Shown: positions 54,090 to 62,736 of the stretch, one piece after another | How positions within the stretch are numbered: position 1 is the first letter of the stretch | Layout: every line of letters starts with the position of its first letter | Assembly: GCA_041398745.1 (NCBI GenBank) | Contig: JAWKUB010000003.1 | Coordinates: forward strand, 558,001 to 622,000 | Direction of reading: 5' to 3' | DNA length: 64,000 nucleotides | From: JACKHO01 sp041398745 | GTDB lineage: Bacteria > Planctomycetota > Planctomycetia > Planctomycetales > Planctomycetaceae | Position numbers and translations under genes: made by a program | The notes under the pieces: generated by a model | What the model saw: the letters and a program-made list of their open reading frames with translations, nothing else | What the model was told of the DNA's origin: nothing | Databases searched by the model: none

Positions 54090-54962
54090 CTAAAACCACA
54101 AACGGCCACCAATGAGCGGGCCATGAAAATCCTGGTGTCCAATACGCATATAGTCGTAGCCAGTGAAGACCTCAAAGTTACGATAGTTCACTCCCGCCGA
54201 TGAGTGCAGGTGAAAGAGCGACGTGTCGCCCAGGCGGCCCCAGTCGATGGTGGTTTCGAGTATGACGGGCTGCGTGGGGAAGTACCGAACTCCATAGGTG
54301 AAGTTGAATCCCACCTCGCCCTGCTGCGGCGAGTCCAACCAGTTCATCCCCAGTCCGGTGTGCCACTCCATATTCTCGCTCTGAGCAAACCGGAATACGA
54401 GATTTGCATCGCCGGTGAGAAGTTCGTCTGTGCCGAGGGATGTTTCTTCAAACCATTCGGAGAATTCCGCGTCGAAGCCGAAACGCGAACTTGTATCGAG
54501 CTGAATACGCTCTCCAATGCGGTGGAGATCGGAGAAGTTTGTCGAATACTCAGTGGAGACGCGCACGCTCCAGCTGTCAAAATCTGACGGCGGTGCCGAC
54601 TCGATGACAAGGAGCCCGGAACGGTCGAACTGATAGGGGTAGGTCAAAAAGTCCGCTTCCTCTTCAAATTCGTCGCCAATGGCGGCTGCCGGTCCCCACC
54701 ACGGACTGGTGATGGTGAATAGAATTGGTGGTCCGAAAATGTCGGCGAACACTTGAGCAAAGAAACTGTCGCCATTGTGGTGATGGTGGCCGTGGTGATG
54801 ATTCCCCCGCCCGGAAGAACCTGAGCTGGCATGCCCCGGCTGCCGCGTTTCATCCAGTACCCCCTGCAGGGAGTCGTCGGCAGACGCTGAGTTTCCAGCG
54901 AATCCAAACGCCAAGCATATTGCGCACAGAAGAATGATGGCCTTGTGCCGCTTCAAAACCAT
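54090..54962 (-). CDS. Predicted outer-membrane protein with His-rich segment
   Basis: A 290-residue hypothetical protein with a signal peptide (AIILLCAICLAFGFAGNSASA). Residues about 53-63 are a His-rich stretch (NHHHGHHHHNG), a likely metal-binding site. The rest alternates strands typical of an outer-membrane barrel (SWSVRVSTEYSTNF, EVGFNFTYGVRYF, NYRNFEVFTGYDYM) and ends in GGRLWF, with the C-terminal aromatic often found in such proteins. No named family. It is convergent with the ThuA-like gene. Confidence 0.65.
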   Translation of the reverse strand: MVLKRHKAIILLCAICLAFGFAGNSASADDSLQGVLDETRQPGHASSGSSGRGNHHHGHHHHNGDSFFAQVFADIFGPPILFTITSPWWGPAAAIGDEFEEEADFLTYPYQFDRSGLLVIESAPPSDFDSWSVRVSTEYSTNFSDLHRIGERIQLDTSSRFGFDAEFSEWFEETSLGTDELLTGDANLVFRFAQSENMEWHTGLGMNWLDSPQQGEVGFNFTYGVRYFPTQPVILETTIDWGRLGDTSLFHLHSSAGVNYRNFEVFTGYDYMRIGHQDFHGPLIGGRLWF

Positions 54963-55085
54963 TCCTCTCGTTCAGTCAATGAGTTCGTTGCCGCACCACA
55001 CGGGAAGCCTGTTAACGGACATCCGCGATTCGGGTCAAGACGTTTCGTCGACAAGTGTGACGAGGGGGGGACTGGGCAGCCCCGG

Positions 55086-55109
55086 GTGGCACAGACATTC
55101 TTGTCTGTG
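55086..55109. repeat. Dispersed palindromic repeat, copy 4 (inverted orientation)
   Basis: GTGGCACAGACATTCTTGTC and following bases, the reverse complement of the copy at 14188 with one loop change. Similarity to copy 5 goes on for about 40 bases (CAGATTACA, then CAATGTACCTGA). It lies in the 259-bp spacer upstream of the His-rich protein and downstream of queA. Confidence 0.85.
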
Positions 55110-55221
55110 GATCCAGATTACATCGGTCGCAATGTACCTGAAATTCTGAGATCGACAGTGCATCAGCTAATCTGAAACCTGCATGGCGACCGCAGCCTTC
55201 GGCTTGAAAGAGCCTTGCCGA

Positions 55222-56283
55222 CTACTGAAGCAGCATGGCATCACCATAGCTGTAGAAGCGGTATTTCTCGTCAATGGCTGCCTGATAGGCGCTCAGGATT
55301 TGGCCACGCGAGGCGAACGCGGAGACGAGCACGAGCAGCGTTGACTTGGGCAGGTGAAAATTCGTGATGAGTTGGTCGACAACTTTGAAGTCATACGGCG
55401 GCTTAATGAAAATCGACGTCATCCCGCTCCAGGGACGCAGTTCGCCCTGACTGGCAACCGATTCCAGTGTGCGAACTGTTGTTGTCCCCACAGCAACTAC
55501 GCGACCGCCACGCCGTTTCGTCTCGTTGATTTTCTGGACAGTTTCATCGGACAGTTCACACCACTCCGCATGCATTTGGTGCTCGCTCAGTCGGTCAACT
55601 GCAACTGGTCGAAACGTTCCCAGCCCAACATGCAGCGTGACCGCCGCAATGTGGACCCCTTTGGCCCTAACGGAATCAAACAGTTCCGGGGTGAAATGCA
55701 GTCCTGCCGTAGGTGCAGCAACGGCGCCCGGTGTTTTGGCGTAGGTGGTCTGATAGCGCTGAATGTCACTGGCCTGGGAGTCGCGCTGCATGTAAGGCGG
55801 CAGCGGGATGTCGCCAAATCCTTCAAGCAAGTCGAGTGTTGTTGTTTCAGACAGTGGTTCGGCAAGCCATTCACCACCTTCTTCACGCGAAATGAGACGG
55901 AGTGCTACCGTGTCTGATGAACCTGCCAGCGCCGGAGACTGCAATGTGATTGTTTCGCCGGGCTGTAGCTTGCCACGGGTCGAACCAATAATCCGCCACA
56001 CGCCGGGGGACTCTTCTCGCAGAAACAAACCTTCCCAGCGGCCACCAGTATTTGTGCGCACACCAGTCAGCCGAGCGCGAACAACACGCGTTTCATTAAC
56101 GACTAGGAGGTCGCCGGGGGCTAGAAACTCAGGAAGCTCACGGAATTGCTTATGCTGGATCTGACCCGTTACGCGGTCTAGAACCAACAGCCGAGATTCA
56201 TCACGTGGTTCGACGGGAACCTGCGCGATGAGTTCGTCCGGGAGGTCGAAATGGTAGAGGTCAACTGAGTCGTCGTGTGTCAT
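55222..56283 (-). CDS. queA: tRNA preQ1(34) S-adenosylmethionine ribosyltransferase-isomerase
   Basis: A 353-residue enzyme that moves the ribosyl part of AdoMet onto preQ1 in tRNA to make epoxyqueuosine. The ATG at 56283 is chosen over a TTG at 56289. Seen: YHFDLPDELIAQVPVEPRDESRLLVLDR near the N-terminus in outline, GDLLVVNETRVVRARL, AVAAPTAGLHFTPELFD, VTLHVGLGTFRPV, HAEWCELSD, and VDQLITNFHLPKSTLLVLVS. All are QueA hallmarks and the length is normal. It begins 30 bp after galM on the same strand, so the two may be co-transcribed. No other queuosine gene is nearby. Confidence 0.97.
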   Translation of the reverse strand: MTHDDSVDLYHFDLPDELIAQVPVEPRDESRLLVLDRVTGQIQHKQFRELPEFLAPGDLLVVNETRVVRARLTGVRTNTGGRWEGLFLREESPGVWRIIGSTRGKLQPGETITLQSPALAGSSDTVALRLISREEGGEWLAEPLSETTTLDLLEGFGDIPLPPYMQRDSQASDIQRYQTTYAKTPGAVAAPTAGLHFTPELFDSVRAKGVHIAAVTLHVGLGTFRPVAVDRLSEHQMHAEWCELSDETVQKINETKRRGGRVVAVGTTTVRTLESVASQGELRPWSGMTSIFIKPPYDFKVVDQLITNFHLPKSTLLVLVSAFASRGQILSAYQAAIDEKYRFYSYGDAMLLQ

Positions 56284-56313
56284 CGACAATGCAGACGCTG
56301 GTGAGGATGAAAC

Positions 56314-57330
56314 TCAATCGACGAGAAAGCGGTGGATTGTCTTCTGGGTGTATTCTTCCCCAGGACGTAGCACCGTGCTCGGAAACTCAGAATGGTTCGG
56401 TGAGTCGGGATAGTGCTGGCATTCGAGACAGAACGCTCCATGCTTAGGCGATCCTGCTGAACCAGCGTTTCCGCTGAAATGATTCGCAGTGTAAAGCTGA
56501 ACGCCGGGTTCGGTGGTTGCCACCTCCATGACGCGGCCACTCTCAGGATGCACGGCCTTCGCGATGGTTCGCAGCGAGCCATCCCAGTCGTTGATGGCGT
56601 AGCAGTGGTCGTATCCCCCAATGTCAACTTGGTTGATGCGGGCACCAATTGTTTCTGGTTTGCGGAAGTCGAATGGCGTGCCCGCGACATCACTGATTTT
56701 TCCTGTGACGAGGACGTTGGCGTCGGCTTCGAGGTACTTGTCACATGCCAGTTGCAGAACATGGTCGTAAACTGTGCCGGAGTTGACCCCACCCAAATTC
56801 CAATAAGCGTGGTTGGTCAGGTTGAGGACGGTCGGGGCATCGGTTGTCGCCTTGTAATTGAGAATGAGTTCATTCCCTTTCAGCGTGTACGTGACAGCCA
56901 CATTCAGTTCGCCCGGGTAGCCTTCATCACCATTGGGGCTGACCATGCGGAATGTAATGAAGTCCGCCTGAGGTTCTGCGGACCAAATGTAGTGATTGAA
57001 GCCTTTGACACCGCCATGCAAATGGTTGGGGCCGTTGTTCAAAGCAAGTTGATACTGCTTCCCGTCCAGTTCGAATTGCCCTTTGCCGATACGATTCGCA
57101 TAGCGGCCGCACGTGGCGCCGAAGCTGCTGGGATTTTGAATGTAGGTTTCCGCCGCAGCATGTCGGAGGTTGACGTTGGCTCGCTGGCCGTTACGGTCGG
57201 GCGCTTCGAGGGTGACCAGCGCGGCACCAAGGTTCGTAATTTGGACCTTGAGGACATCGTTCTCCAACGTGAACAGCGAGAAGTCCGTACCGTCGTCCGT
57301 CTGTCCCCAATGCATAATATCAACGCTCAT
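56314..57330 (-). CDS. galM: Aldose 1-epimerase (galactose mutarotase)
   Basis: A 338-residue enzyme that interconverts the alpha and beta anomers of galactose and other aldoses. Recognisable blocks are ITNLGAALVTLEAPDRNG, GRYANRIGKGQFELDG, NGPNHLHGGVKGFN with a catalytic-site His, NLTNHAYWNLGG with the second His, and LECQHYPDSPNHSEFPS with the C-terminal Glu region. The length is normal. It lies 30 bp before queA. No Leloir-pathway gene is adjacent. Confidence 0.95.
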   Translation of the reverse strand: MSVDIMHWGQTDDGTDFSLFTLENDVLKVQITNLGAALVTLEAPDRNGQRANVNLRHAAAETYIQNPSSFGATCGRYANRIGKGQFELDGKQYQLALNNGPNHLHGGVKGFNHYIWSAEPQADFITFRMVSPNGDEGYPGELNVAVTYTLKGNELILNYKATTDAPTVLNLTNHAYWNLGGVNSGTVYDHVLQLACDKYLEADANVLVTGKISDVAGTPFDFRKPETIGARINQVDIGGYDHCYAINDWDGSLRTIAKAVHPESGRVMEVATTEPGVQLYTANHFSGNAGSAGSPKHGAFCLECQHYPDSPNHSEFPSTVLRPGEEYTQKTIHRFLVD

Positions 57331-57434
57331 TGTTCAATGGCTTACAGTAGAAACTACGATGAGTCACGAGTGCCAGAACGCACTCGCAGGATTGAATGGC
57401 CCAATTCCAAATTCTAGTGACTCCACTCCGAGTC

Positions 57435-59330
57435 TTAGAACTTTGGTACCCGCTTTTGGTACATCGGGTCGTTGTACTTGGGATCATGGAAGTAACTGAC
57501 CATGTCCAGTCCGAAGCCCCACTGCTTCTCTTGTTCGGCGCGCTGAGCCCAAGGAGTTCGCGGGTGTTGTTCAATGACGTAGTCGAACATTTTCAGAGCA
57601 AGCAGCCGTTGTTCTTCCAGCTTCTTAATGTCGACCTTGGTGTTCTTGATTTGTTGGTCATCGGGTTCGAGCATAGTCTGGGTATGCCGCATGTCCCAAT
57701 TGTTGTGTTTGGGGTCCTTGGGTAGTGGTTTGTCCTTTCCGTGCTGATCCAATCGCAGCAGGAATTGAAACTGTCGCACTCGGTAGGAGAGCAACTGGGC
57801 GTAGCATAAATCGTAAGCGGCTCGCCAACGGGGTTCACGCTCTTCTTCGCGCAACTTACGAATGCTATCCAGGATTTCAATTCCCTGGCTGACTTTCGCC
57901 ATTGCACGCAGGCCACGCTGCAACTGATTTTGGTATTGCTGCTCAAAATCTCCGTAGTCAACGGAGTAATGACGCCACTGCAGTCCAAGCTGCGAATCGA
58001 TGTGAGGATTCAATGCCAGTATGACTTCCCAAATGGTCTGTCGGAATTTGTTCTGGTTTCGGGATGCTTCGTATTCACGCCGCGCGAGCAACAAGGGCTC
58101 GTACTCCTTCATGGCCAAATCGTCAAACTTACGTTCCAGGTGGGCTGCACTGCCGATGAGGTCCTGCTCTTGTGTCGAGAGCATAAAGAAAATTCCTCCC
58201 GACCGTTTGGCAAGCCGCACCTGAGCATATGGTCCGAAACCACTCGATGCCGAATCCCAACGTCCGCCGAAGCCGTTGTACTGCAGACATTCAGGGAAGG
58301 CGGTTTCCGGACCGCGGTCAACTCGGATGTCGTGTGCCAGGCCGAATTCTGGGTCGACCCAACGCACATGGGCGTACGGATAACCGAAAATGGCTTCGCG
58401 GCCCATGAAGTAGCAGGGGACGCTGAAACGTTCTGCTTTATCGATGACTTCTTCCAGTTTGATGTCATCTTCGCCCGTTTCATCTGTCAGGCAAATGATG
58501 ACAAGCTTGCGATCGGTCCGCTTGGAGGCGTTGCCGTATTTCTCCATCATGGCTTGAATGGAAGAGAACGTCATTTCCTTGCCAGACTCATCTTCCTTGA
58601 CGTTGTCGATGGCTTTCTTGATCGCTTCGAGTTCAGCGGTTGGCTTGGGTAGCAACTCATTAACGCCAGCTCCGAAGCTGCAAATCATTGTTTCCAACGC
58701 CGCATACTTCTGATTACTTTGAGTTGCCTGCTTCTGCGCGATGTTGAGTTCTTCGTAAATCTTGTGGAAGTTGTCCCGGATTTCCGCGCGGTCGTCTTTC
58801 AGGCTGTTGGATGCGTCAAACAGCCAGACGGCAATGACCGGTTGCTGCCGCATCATGCGTGTGAGTTCCTGAGTGATGCGGTGCATGGCCACACCGTAGC
58901 CTTCCACACGGGCGCCGACCTCTCCCGAGACTTCCCCTTCGCCCAGGTCGACATTCAGTTCACCAACGCCAGGGATGGTGATATCACCAATGGTGACCAC
59001 GCGGACTTCGGGATCTTTCAGGGCTTCCGACGTTTCGATTTTTGTCTGGGAAATGGGAGTGGCAGCCGCCGATCCCAAATTCGTGGTGACAACGCCGCCC
59101 GATTGTGTCGTCAAGTTGTCTGACGTTGTTGTATCGAGCGTCATGTCTTGAGTGAACTCTTCCTGAGTTCGTTCCTCATCAATGACCGTTTCGACGGAAA
59201 CGACGGGGATGTCGAGAGCCGTGCTGATTTTGTACAGCCCCAGCGCTCCGAGGAAGACGGCATGCACAAGCCCGGAAATCATGAGTGCGGACCAGTTTTT
59301 GCTATCCCGCAGGCCGGCAAAGTTAAGCAT
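57435..59330 (-). CDS. VWA-domain protein with N-terminal membrane helix
   Basis: A 631-residue protein. A membrane helix near the N-terminus (ALMISGLVHAVFLGALGLY) is followed by a Thr/Ser-rich region and then a von Willebrand factor A domain, in which AVWLFDASNSLKDDRAEI supplies the D-x-S-x-S metal site and VIICLTDETGEDD a later strand. The remainder, about 300 residues, is helical and charged (KQELEEQRLLALKMFDY-like), with a possible coiled coil. It resembles membrane-anchored VWA proteins common in planctomycetes, of unknown role. It is divergent from the ABC permease gene (293-bp spacer). Confidence 0.78.
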   Translation of the reverse strand: MLNFAGLRDSKNWSALMISGLVHAVFLGALGLYKISTALDIPVVSVETVIDEERTQEEFTQDMTLDTTTSDNLTTQSGGVVTTNLGSAAATPISQTKIETSEALKDPEVRVVTIGDITIPGVGELNVDLGEGEVSGEVGARVEGYGVAMHRITQELTRMMRQQPVIAVWLFDASNSLKDDRAEIRDNFHKIYEELNIAQKQATQSNQKYAALETMICSFGAGVNELLPKPTAELEAIKKAIDNVKEDESGKEMTFSSIQAMMEKYGNASKRTDRKLVIICLTDETGEDDIKLEEVIDKAERFSVPCYFMGREAIFGYPYAHVRWVDPEFGLAHDIRVDRGPETAFPECLQYNGFGGRWDSASSGFGPYAQVRLAKRSGGIFFMLSTQEQDLIGSAAHLERKFDDLAMKEYEPLLLARREYEASRNQNKFRQTIWEVILALNPHIDSQLGLQWRHYSVDYGDFEQQYQNQLQRGLRAMAKVSQGIEILDSIRKLREEEREPRWRAAYDLCYAQLLSYRVRQFQFLLRLDQHGKDKPLPKDPKHNNWDMRHTQTMLEPDDQQIKNTKVDIKKLEEQRLLALKMFDYVIEQHPRTPWAQRAEQEKQWGFGLDMVSYFHDPKYNDPMYQKRVPKF

Positions 59331-59622
59331 GGATGTCTCACATGAAAAAAGAACAACAGCAAGTGTTGGAACAATTCAATTCGAGGAAAGCGGAACGACA
59401 TTAGTCGGTTGGCGCAACTTCCCCCGCTTGACATATTAACGGCAGCAAGTGCGTTGGTGAAGAGGGCAACCACCGACGACACAAAAAAATGGAAATGAGG
59501 CCCGACTGGGATGTTCCGGCGATTTTGATGTCTTTTCGCCAACGCTTGACCCCTTAACCGCGTAGCGATTCGAAGATCCCAAATGACGTCAAGGTTTCCA
59601 CACAACCAGAATTGGTACATGA
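59331..59622. promoter_or_regulatory. Divergent promoter region
   Basis: A 292-bp spacer between the start codons of the VWA gene (-) and the ABC-2 permease gene (+). It must contain both promoters. No clear -35/-10 pair, repeat or riboswitch could be assigned by eye. Confidence 0.4.
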
Positions 59623-61179
59623 ATGTTCGCAGGTAGTTTCGCACTGCTTCAAAGGTCGATACGAAGTGATGCGTTAAAACCCCGCGCGCACTGGGCTCGA
59701 ATTGCGTCGGTTCTACTCATCCTGATGCTGCTCTTTTCAGCCCACGCCCAAGGCGATAATAGCGCTGTACCAGCAGGGTTAACGTTCTTCACGGAAGTGT
59801 CGCATTTGGGGACGATACTCGTCCTTTTGGCAGGATTCGGCCACTTCGTCACCGCCATTACCGAAGAGAAGGAAGAGGGGACGCTCGGCCTGTTGCTGCT
59901 TGCCAACATGTCTCCCATTTCCATTCTCATGGGGAAATCGACGGCCCGGGTGCTTTCGTCATGGATGCTCTTTGCCGCCCAGTTTCCGTTCGCTCTCCTG
60001 GCCCTCACATTGGGGGGTATTACGGTCAAGCAAATCGCCGCGACCTATATCGCGCTGGCGATGTTCCTGTTCATGATTGCCAATTTGGCGCTACTGGCAT
60101 CCACCTGTGCCCGACGCACGGTCCAAGCAGTCGTCTTGCTGGGATTCCTGCTGTTCCTGGTGCTGGGCAGTATTCCGTGGCTGCATTATCAACTCAACTT
60201 CCTCAGCGGCCCCGGACTGCCGCTCGACTCCTCCTGGGCCACGTGGGGGAAGGAGTTGATGGAAACATACAAGCAGGTGTCGGTATCTCATCGAGTCGAT
60301 GCGATTCTGCAAATTCGGTATTCGGAAGGACTCTGGAGTACCCAGGCCACCTTCAGCTTTTGCATCGGAATGGCGGCCTTCCTGTTATCTGCAATCGTTT
60401 TCCAGCGAATTGTGTGGGTGGCTGACATTTCCGACCCGCCGCGCTGGCAAGCGGCTAAGACTTCAGAATCACGCGCCTGGAATGTGGTGCCCCGCGTCGG
60501 ACGGGCTCCGCTCGCCTGGAAGGACTTTCATTTTGTCTTTGGCGGCTACGCCTACTGGGTGATTAAGCTGTTCGCATTTGTCGTTTATGCTTCACTGGTC
60601 TTCTGGAAGCCGGACTGGTTCAAGGCGATGACCTTCCAGGACCCGCTTTCGTGCATTGAAAGTGCCCTGTACGTCGTCTTTGGACTCGAATTGCTCTTCG
60701 CCTGCTCGCAACTGTTCCATGTCGAACAGAAGGACGGGACGCTTGCGAACCTGATGATGCTGCCCCACTCCACCGCCTCAATCAGTTACAGCAAACTTGC
60801 CGGCTGCCTGCTGGCAATGGCTCCTACGCTTGTCGCTGCCATCGCACTGACGCTCAGTTTGCATAGCTGGAGTGAAATGAGTCGCTGGTTCCTGGAACGT
60901 GAAACGGTGACTCTACTGGGAACCTTCCTTGTGCTGTGCCATCTCTCCGTGCTCTGTTCACTCTACGTCAAGTGGGGAGCGACGGCCCTGGCAGTGGCAC
61001 TGCTGGTGGTAATTGGCTTCGTTCTGGCCCCCGTCGTCGGCAGCATGATGTTGCTGATCGAAGAGGCCGAGAAAAGTGCAATGGCACAGGTGGCACCGCT
61101 GTACTACATCGTGGCAGCCGTCTGCGGAGCCACGCAAGTTGCCATTCTCATGCGACTGGAAGCGGTTTCCGGCAGCTAG
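59623..61179 (+). CDS. ABC-2 type transporter permease
   Basis: A 518-residue integral membrane protein with about twelve hydrophobic helices, including IASVLLILMLLFSAHA, GTILVLLAGFGHFVTAITEE, MFLFMIANLALLAS and LLVVIGFVLAPVVGSMMLLI. The segment ITEEKEEGTLGLLLLANMSP is the amphipathic loop usual for ABC-2 permeases of the NosY/gliding GldF type, and HVEQKDGTLANLMMLPHS repeats it in the second half, so the protein looks like two fused permease units. No ATPase gene lies next to it. The substrate is unknown. Confidence 0.82.
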   Translation: MFAGSFALLQRSIRSDALKPRAHWARIASVLLILMLLFSAHAQGDNSAVPAGLTFFTEVSHLGTILVLLAGFGHFVTAITEEKEEGTLGLLLLANMSPISILMGKSTARVLSSWMLFAAQFPFALLALTLGGITVKQIAATYIALAMFLFMIANLALLASTCARRTVQAVVLLGFLLFLVLGSIPWLHYQLNFLSGPGLPLDSSWATWGKELMETYKQVSVSHRVDAILQIRYSEGLWSTQATFSFCIGMAAFLLSAIVFQRIVWVADISDPPRWQAAKTSESRAWNVVPRVGRAPLAWKDFHFVFGGYAYWVIKLFAFVVYASLVFWKPDWFKAMTFQDPLSCIESALYVVFGLELLFACSQLFHVEQKDGTLANLMMLPHSTASISYSKLAGCLLAMAPTLVAAIALTLSLHSWSEMSRWFLERETVTLLGTFLVLCHLSVLCSLYVKWGATALAVALLVVIGFVLAPVVGSMMLLIEEAEKSAMAQVAPLYYIVAAVCGATQVAILMRLEAVSGS

Positions 61180-61204
61180 TTGCGATTCTGTCAAAAAGCG
61201 TCGG

Positions 61205-61228
61205 GTGGCACAGACATTCCTGTCTGTG
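61205..61228. repeat. Dispersed palindromic repeat, copy 5 (inverted orientation)
   Basis: GTGGCACAGACATTCCTGTC and following bases, an exact reverse complement of the copy at 14188. The following bases resemble copy 4 (CAGATCACA, then CAATGCACCTGA). It lies between two convergent genes. Confidence 0.85.
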
Positions 61229-61292
61229 TATTCAGATCACAATTGAAGCAATGCACCTGACTATTCATCGCAGGCAATACTGTAGTTGGGTT

Positions 61293-62345
61293 TCAATCGG
61301 TCGCGCGAATTCGGACTTTTGCGCCAATGGTCAGCAAGTCAAACAATTCGCCGATGTCTCCGTTCGAGAGTCGAATAAACCCTCTGTCATCCTGTGGGGA
61401 TTTTGGGTTCATTCCATGAATACCAAAGCCACTCAGGGTTCCCGCTTCGTCGTTGATGGCAATCCAGTGTTCGCCCAATGGATTGTCTGGATTGGACTCG
61501 GAAATCGTTTCCGTCAGACCGTAGTACGTGGGATTCGTAACCTTGTCGACGACCTGGAATTGTCCACGCGGCGCTGGTTGGTCGTTACCCAACTGGATGG
61601 GGTACTCTCGCACAAAATAGCCATGCGAATGGACGGTAAGCGTGTGTCTTTGCACGTCGATGACCGCTTCAAACGGGCCAGGCAAAACTTTAATTGTCTC
61701 CCCCGACTTAATTCGGTGGGGATCCAGTCCATTCAGTTTGGCGAGGTATTCCCACGTTACGTCGTACTCTCTGGCAATGTTTTCGAGGCGGTCACCAAAG
61801 TCGATTCGATGCGGCGGCAAATAGTGCTTTGTTGCTTCGAAATAGATTCGATTTGCCAGCAGGTTGATGTCCTCGGAAATGGCTTCGCGAGAATCAGGAT
61901 GCTGCCAGTATTCCTCAGAAAGCAGGCGGAGGGCCGAGATTTCATCGTTACTTTGGACGAGTTGCCGGGCACGCGCTACGGGGTTGTCAAACTGTTCAGC
62001 CGGTGCGGCGTGTTGGCTTGAGGAGACGAACTGCACTTCGTTAGCGGGAGCGTCGGCTGCTGCGACCTTAATGGTGTTTGAAGGAAGCGGTGGGGCTGGT
62101 TTGGCGACCGCAGGAGCATCGGTCGTTTGCGTGTGAATGAGCCGATGTAAGTGCCTCTCAATGCCCTCAGGTGGTGGTGGAAGGTCTTCTTCCTGCACCG
62201 GAGCTGGTTGTTGTGTTACAAACAGGGAAAGCGGAATGAGTTCAAACTTCCAGGCTCCCCAGGTCGCGACACCGAGCGCAATCAACCCCCAGAATGCCGG
62301 AGACTGAAACGGGTGCGTGCGCGAGTGAGGGCGCGTGGTAAACAA
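61293..62345 (-). CDS. LysM + L,D-transpeptidase-like protein lacking the catalytic Cys
   Basis: A 350-residue membrane-anchored protein. The only start before an in-frame stop is a TTG at 62345, with GGAG upstream. A helix (FWGLIALGVATWGAW) near residue 20 anchors it; a Pro/Ala-rich linker follows, a LysM domain (DRLENIAREYDVTWEYLAKL) at about 185-230, and a YkuD domain. In the active-site motif H-G-x(n)-S-x-G-C-I-R, His310-Gly311 are kept but the nucleophile is Phe323 (DDRGFIRL; codon TTT at 61377-61379). It should not form 3-3 cross-links. Peptidoglycan binding or a scaffold role is inferred. Confidence 0.87.
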   Translation of the reverse strand: MFTTRPHSRTHPFQSPAFWGLIALGVATWGAWKFELIPLSLFVTQQPAPVQEEDLPPPPEGIERHLHRLIHTQTTDAPAVAKPAPPLPSNTIKVAAADAPANEVQFVSSSQHAAPAEQFDNPVARARQLVQSNDEISALRLLSEEYWQHPDSREAISEDINLLANRIYFEATKHYLPPHRIDFGDRLENIAREYDVTWEYLAKLNGLDPHRIKSGETIKVLPGPFEAVIDVQRHTLTVHSHGYFVREYPIQLGNDQPAPRGQFQVVDKVTNPTYYGLTETISESNPDNPLGEHWIAINDEAGTLSGFGIHGMNPKSPQDDRGFIRLSNGDIGELFDLLTIGAKVRIRATD

Positions 62346-62388
62346 AACACAAGCTCCGTTTCCTGTATTGTTTGACGTCGGTCAAGCC

Positions 62389-62601
62389 TTAGTCGGACGA
62401 CTGACTCTGTTCTGCCTGACACCAGGGATCGGAAGAAGGTACTGGCTGTGCCGGAACACTGAAGTAGCCGTCCTCACCTCCAAGTGCTGGTTCACGGTTG
62501 ATCTTCCACAACTGATGAGGTCGTACCCATTCCATCATGGAACAACCGGGCAGAAGTATCGCGACGAAGGCGACGAGCAGTAAAGATTGAATTCGAGACA
62601 T
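62389..62601 (-). CDS. Small lipoprotein, hypothetical
   Basis: A 70-residue protein with a lipoprotein signal peptide: IQSLLLVAFVAILLPGC, lipobox Cys at residue 20. The mature part is 51 residues, with no known domain; it ends in a Ser/Gln-rich tail. It lies 43 bp before the L,D-transpeptidase-like gene on the same strand, so a shared cell-envelope role is possible. Confidence 0.68.
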   Translation of the reverse strand: MSRIQSLLLVAFVAILLPGCSMMEWVRPHQLWKINREPALGGEDGYFSVPAQPVPSSDPWCQAEQSQSSD

Positions 62602-62736
62602 GGCTCCTTCCAGGTCAGCAGAAGAATTGCTGCCGGGATACTACGCCTCGGTTTGTCAGGGCTCCAAGAAGTTCTCGTGGTGGGAGTCGCCACTGAATCG
62701 GTAAGCGGCAGAACCTGCCGATTGCGAGTCCGGCTA

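Noticed and set aside
56479..57417. A 312-residue open frame opposite galM
   Set aside because: Antisense shadow; galM is complete with all family motifs on the other strand.
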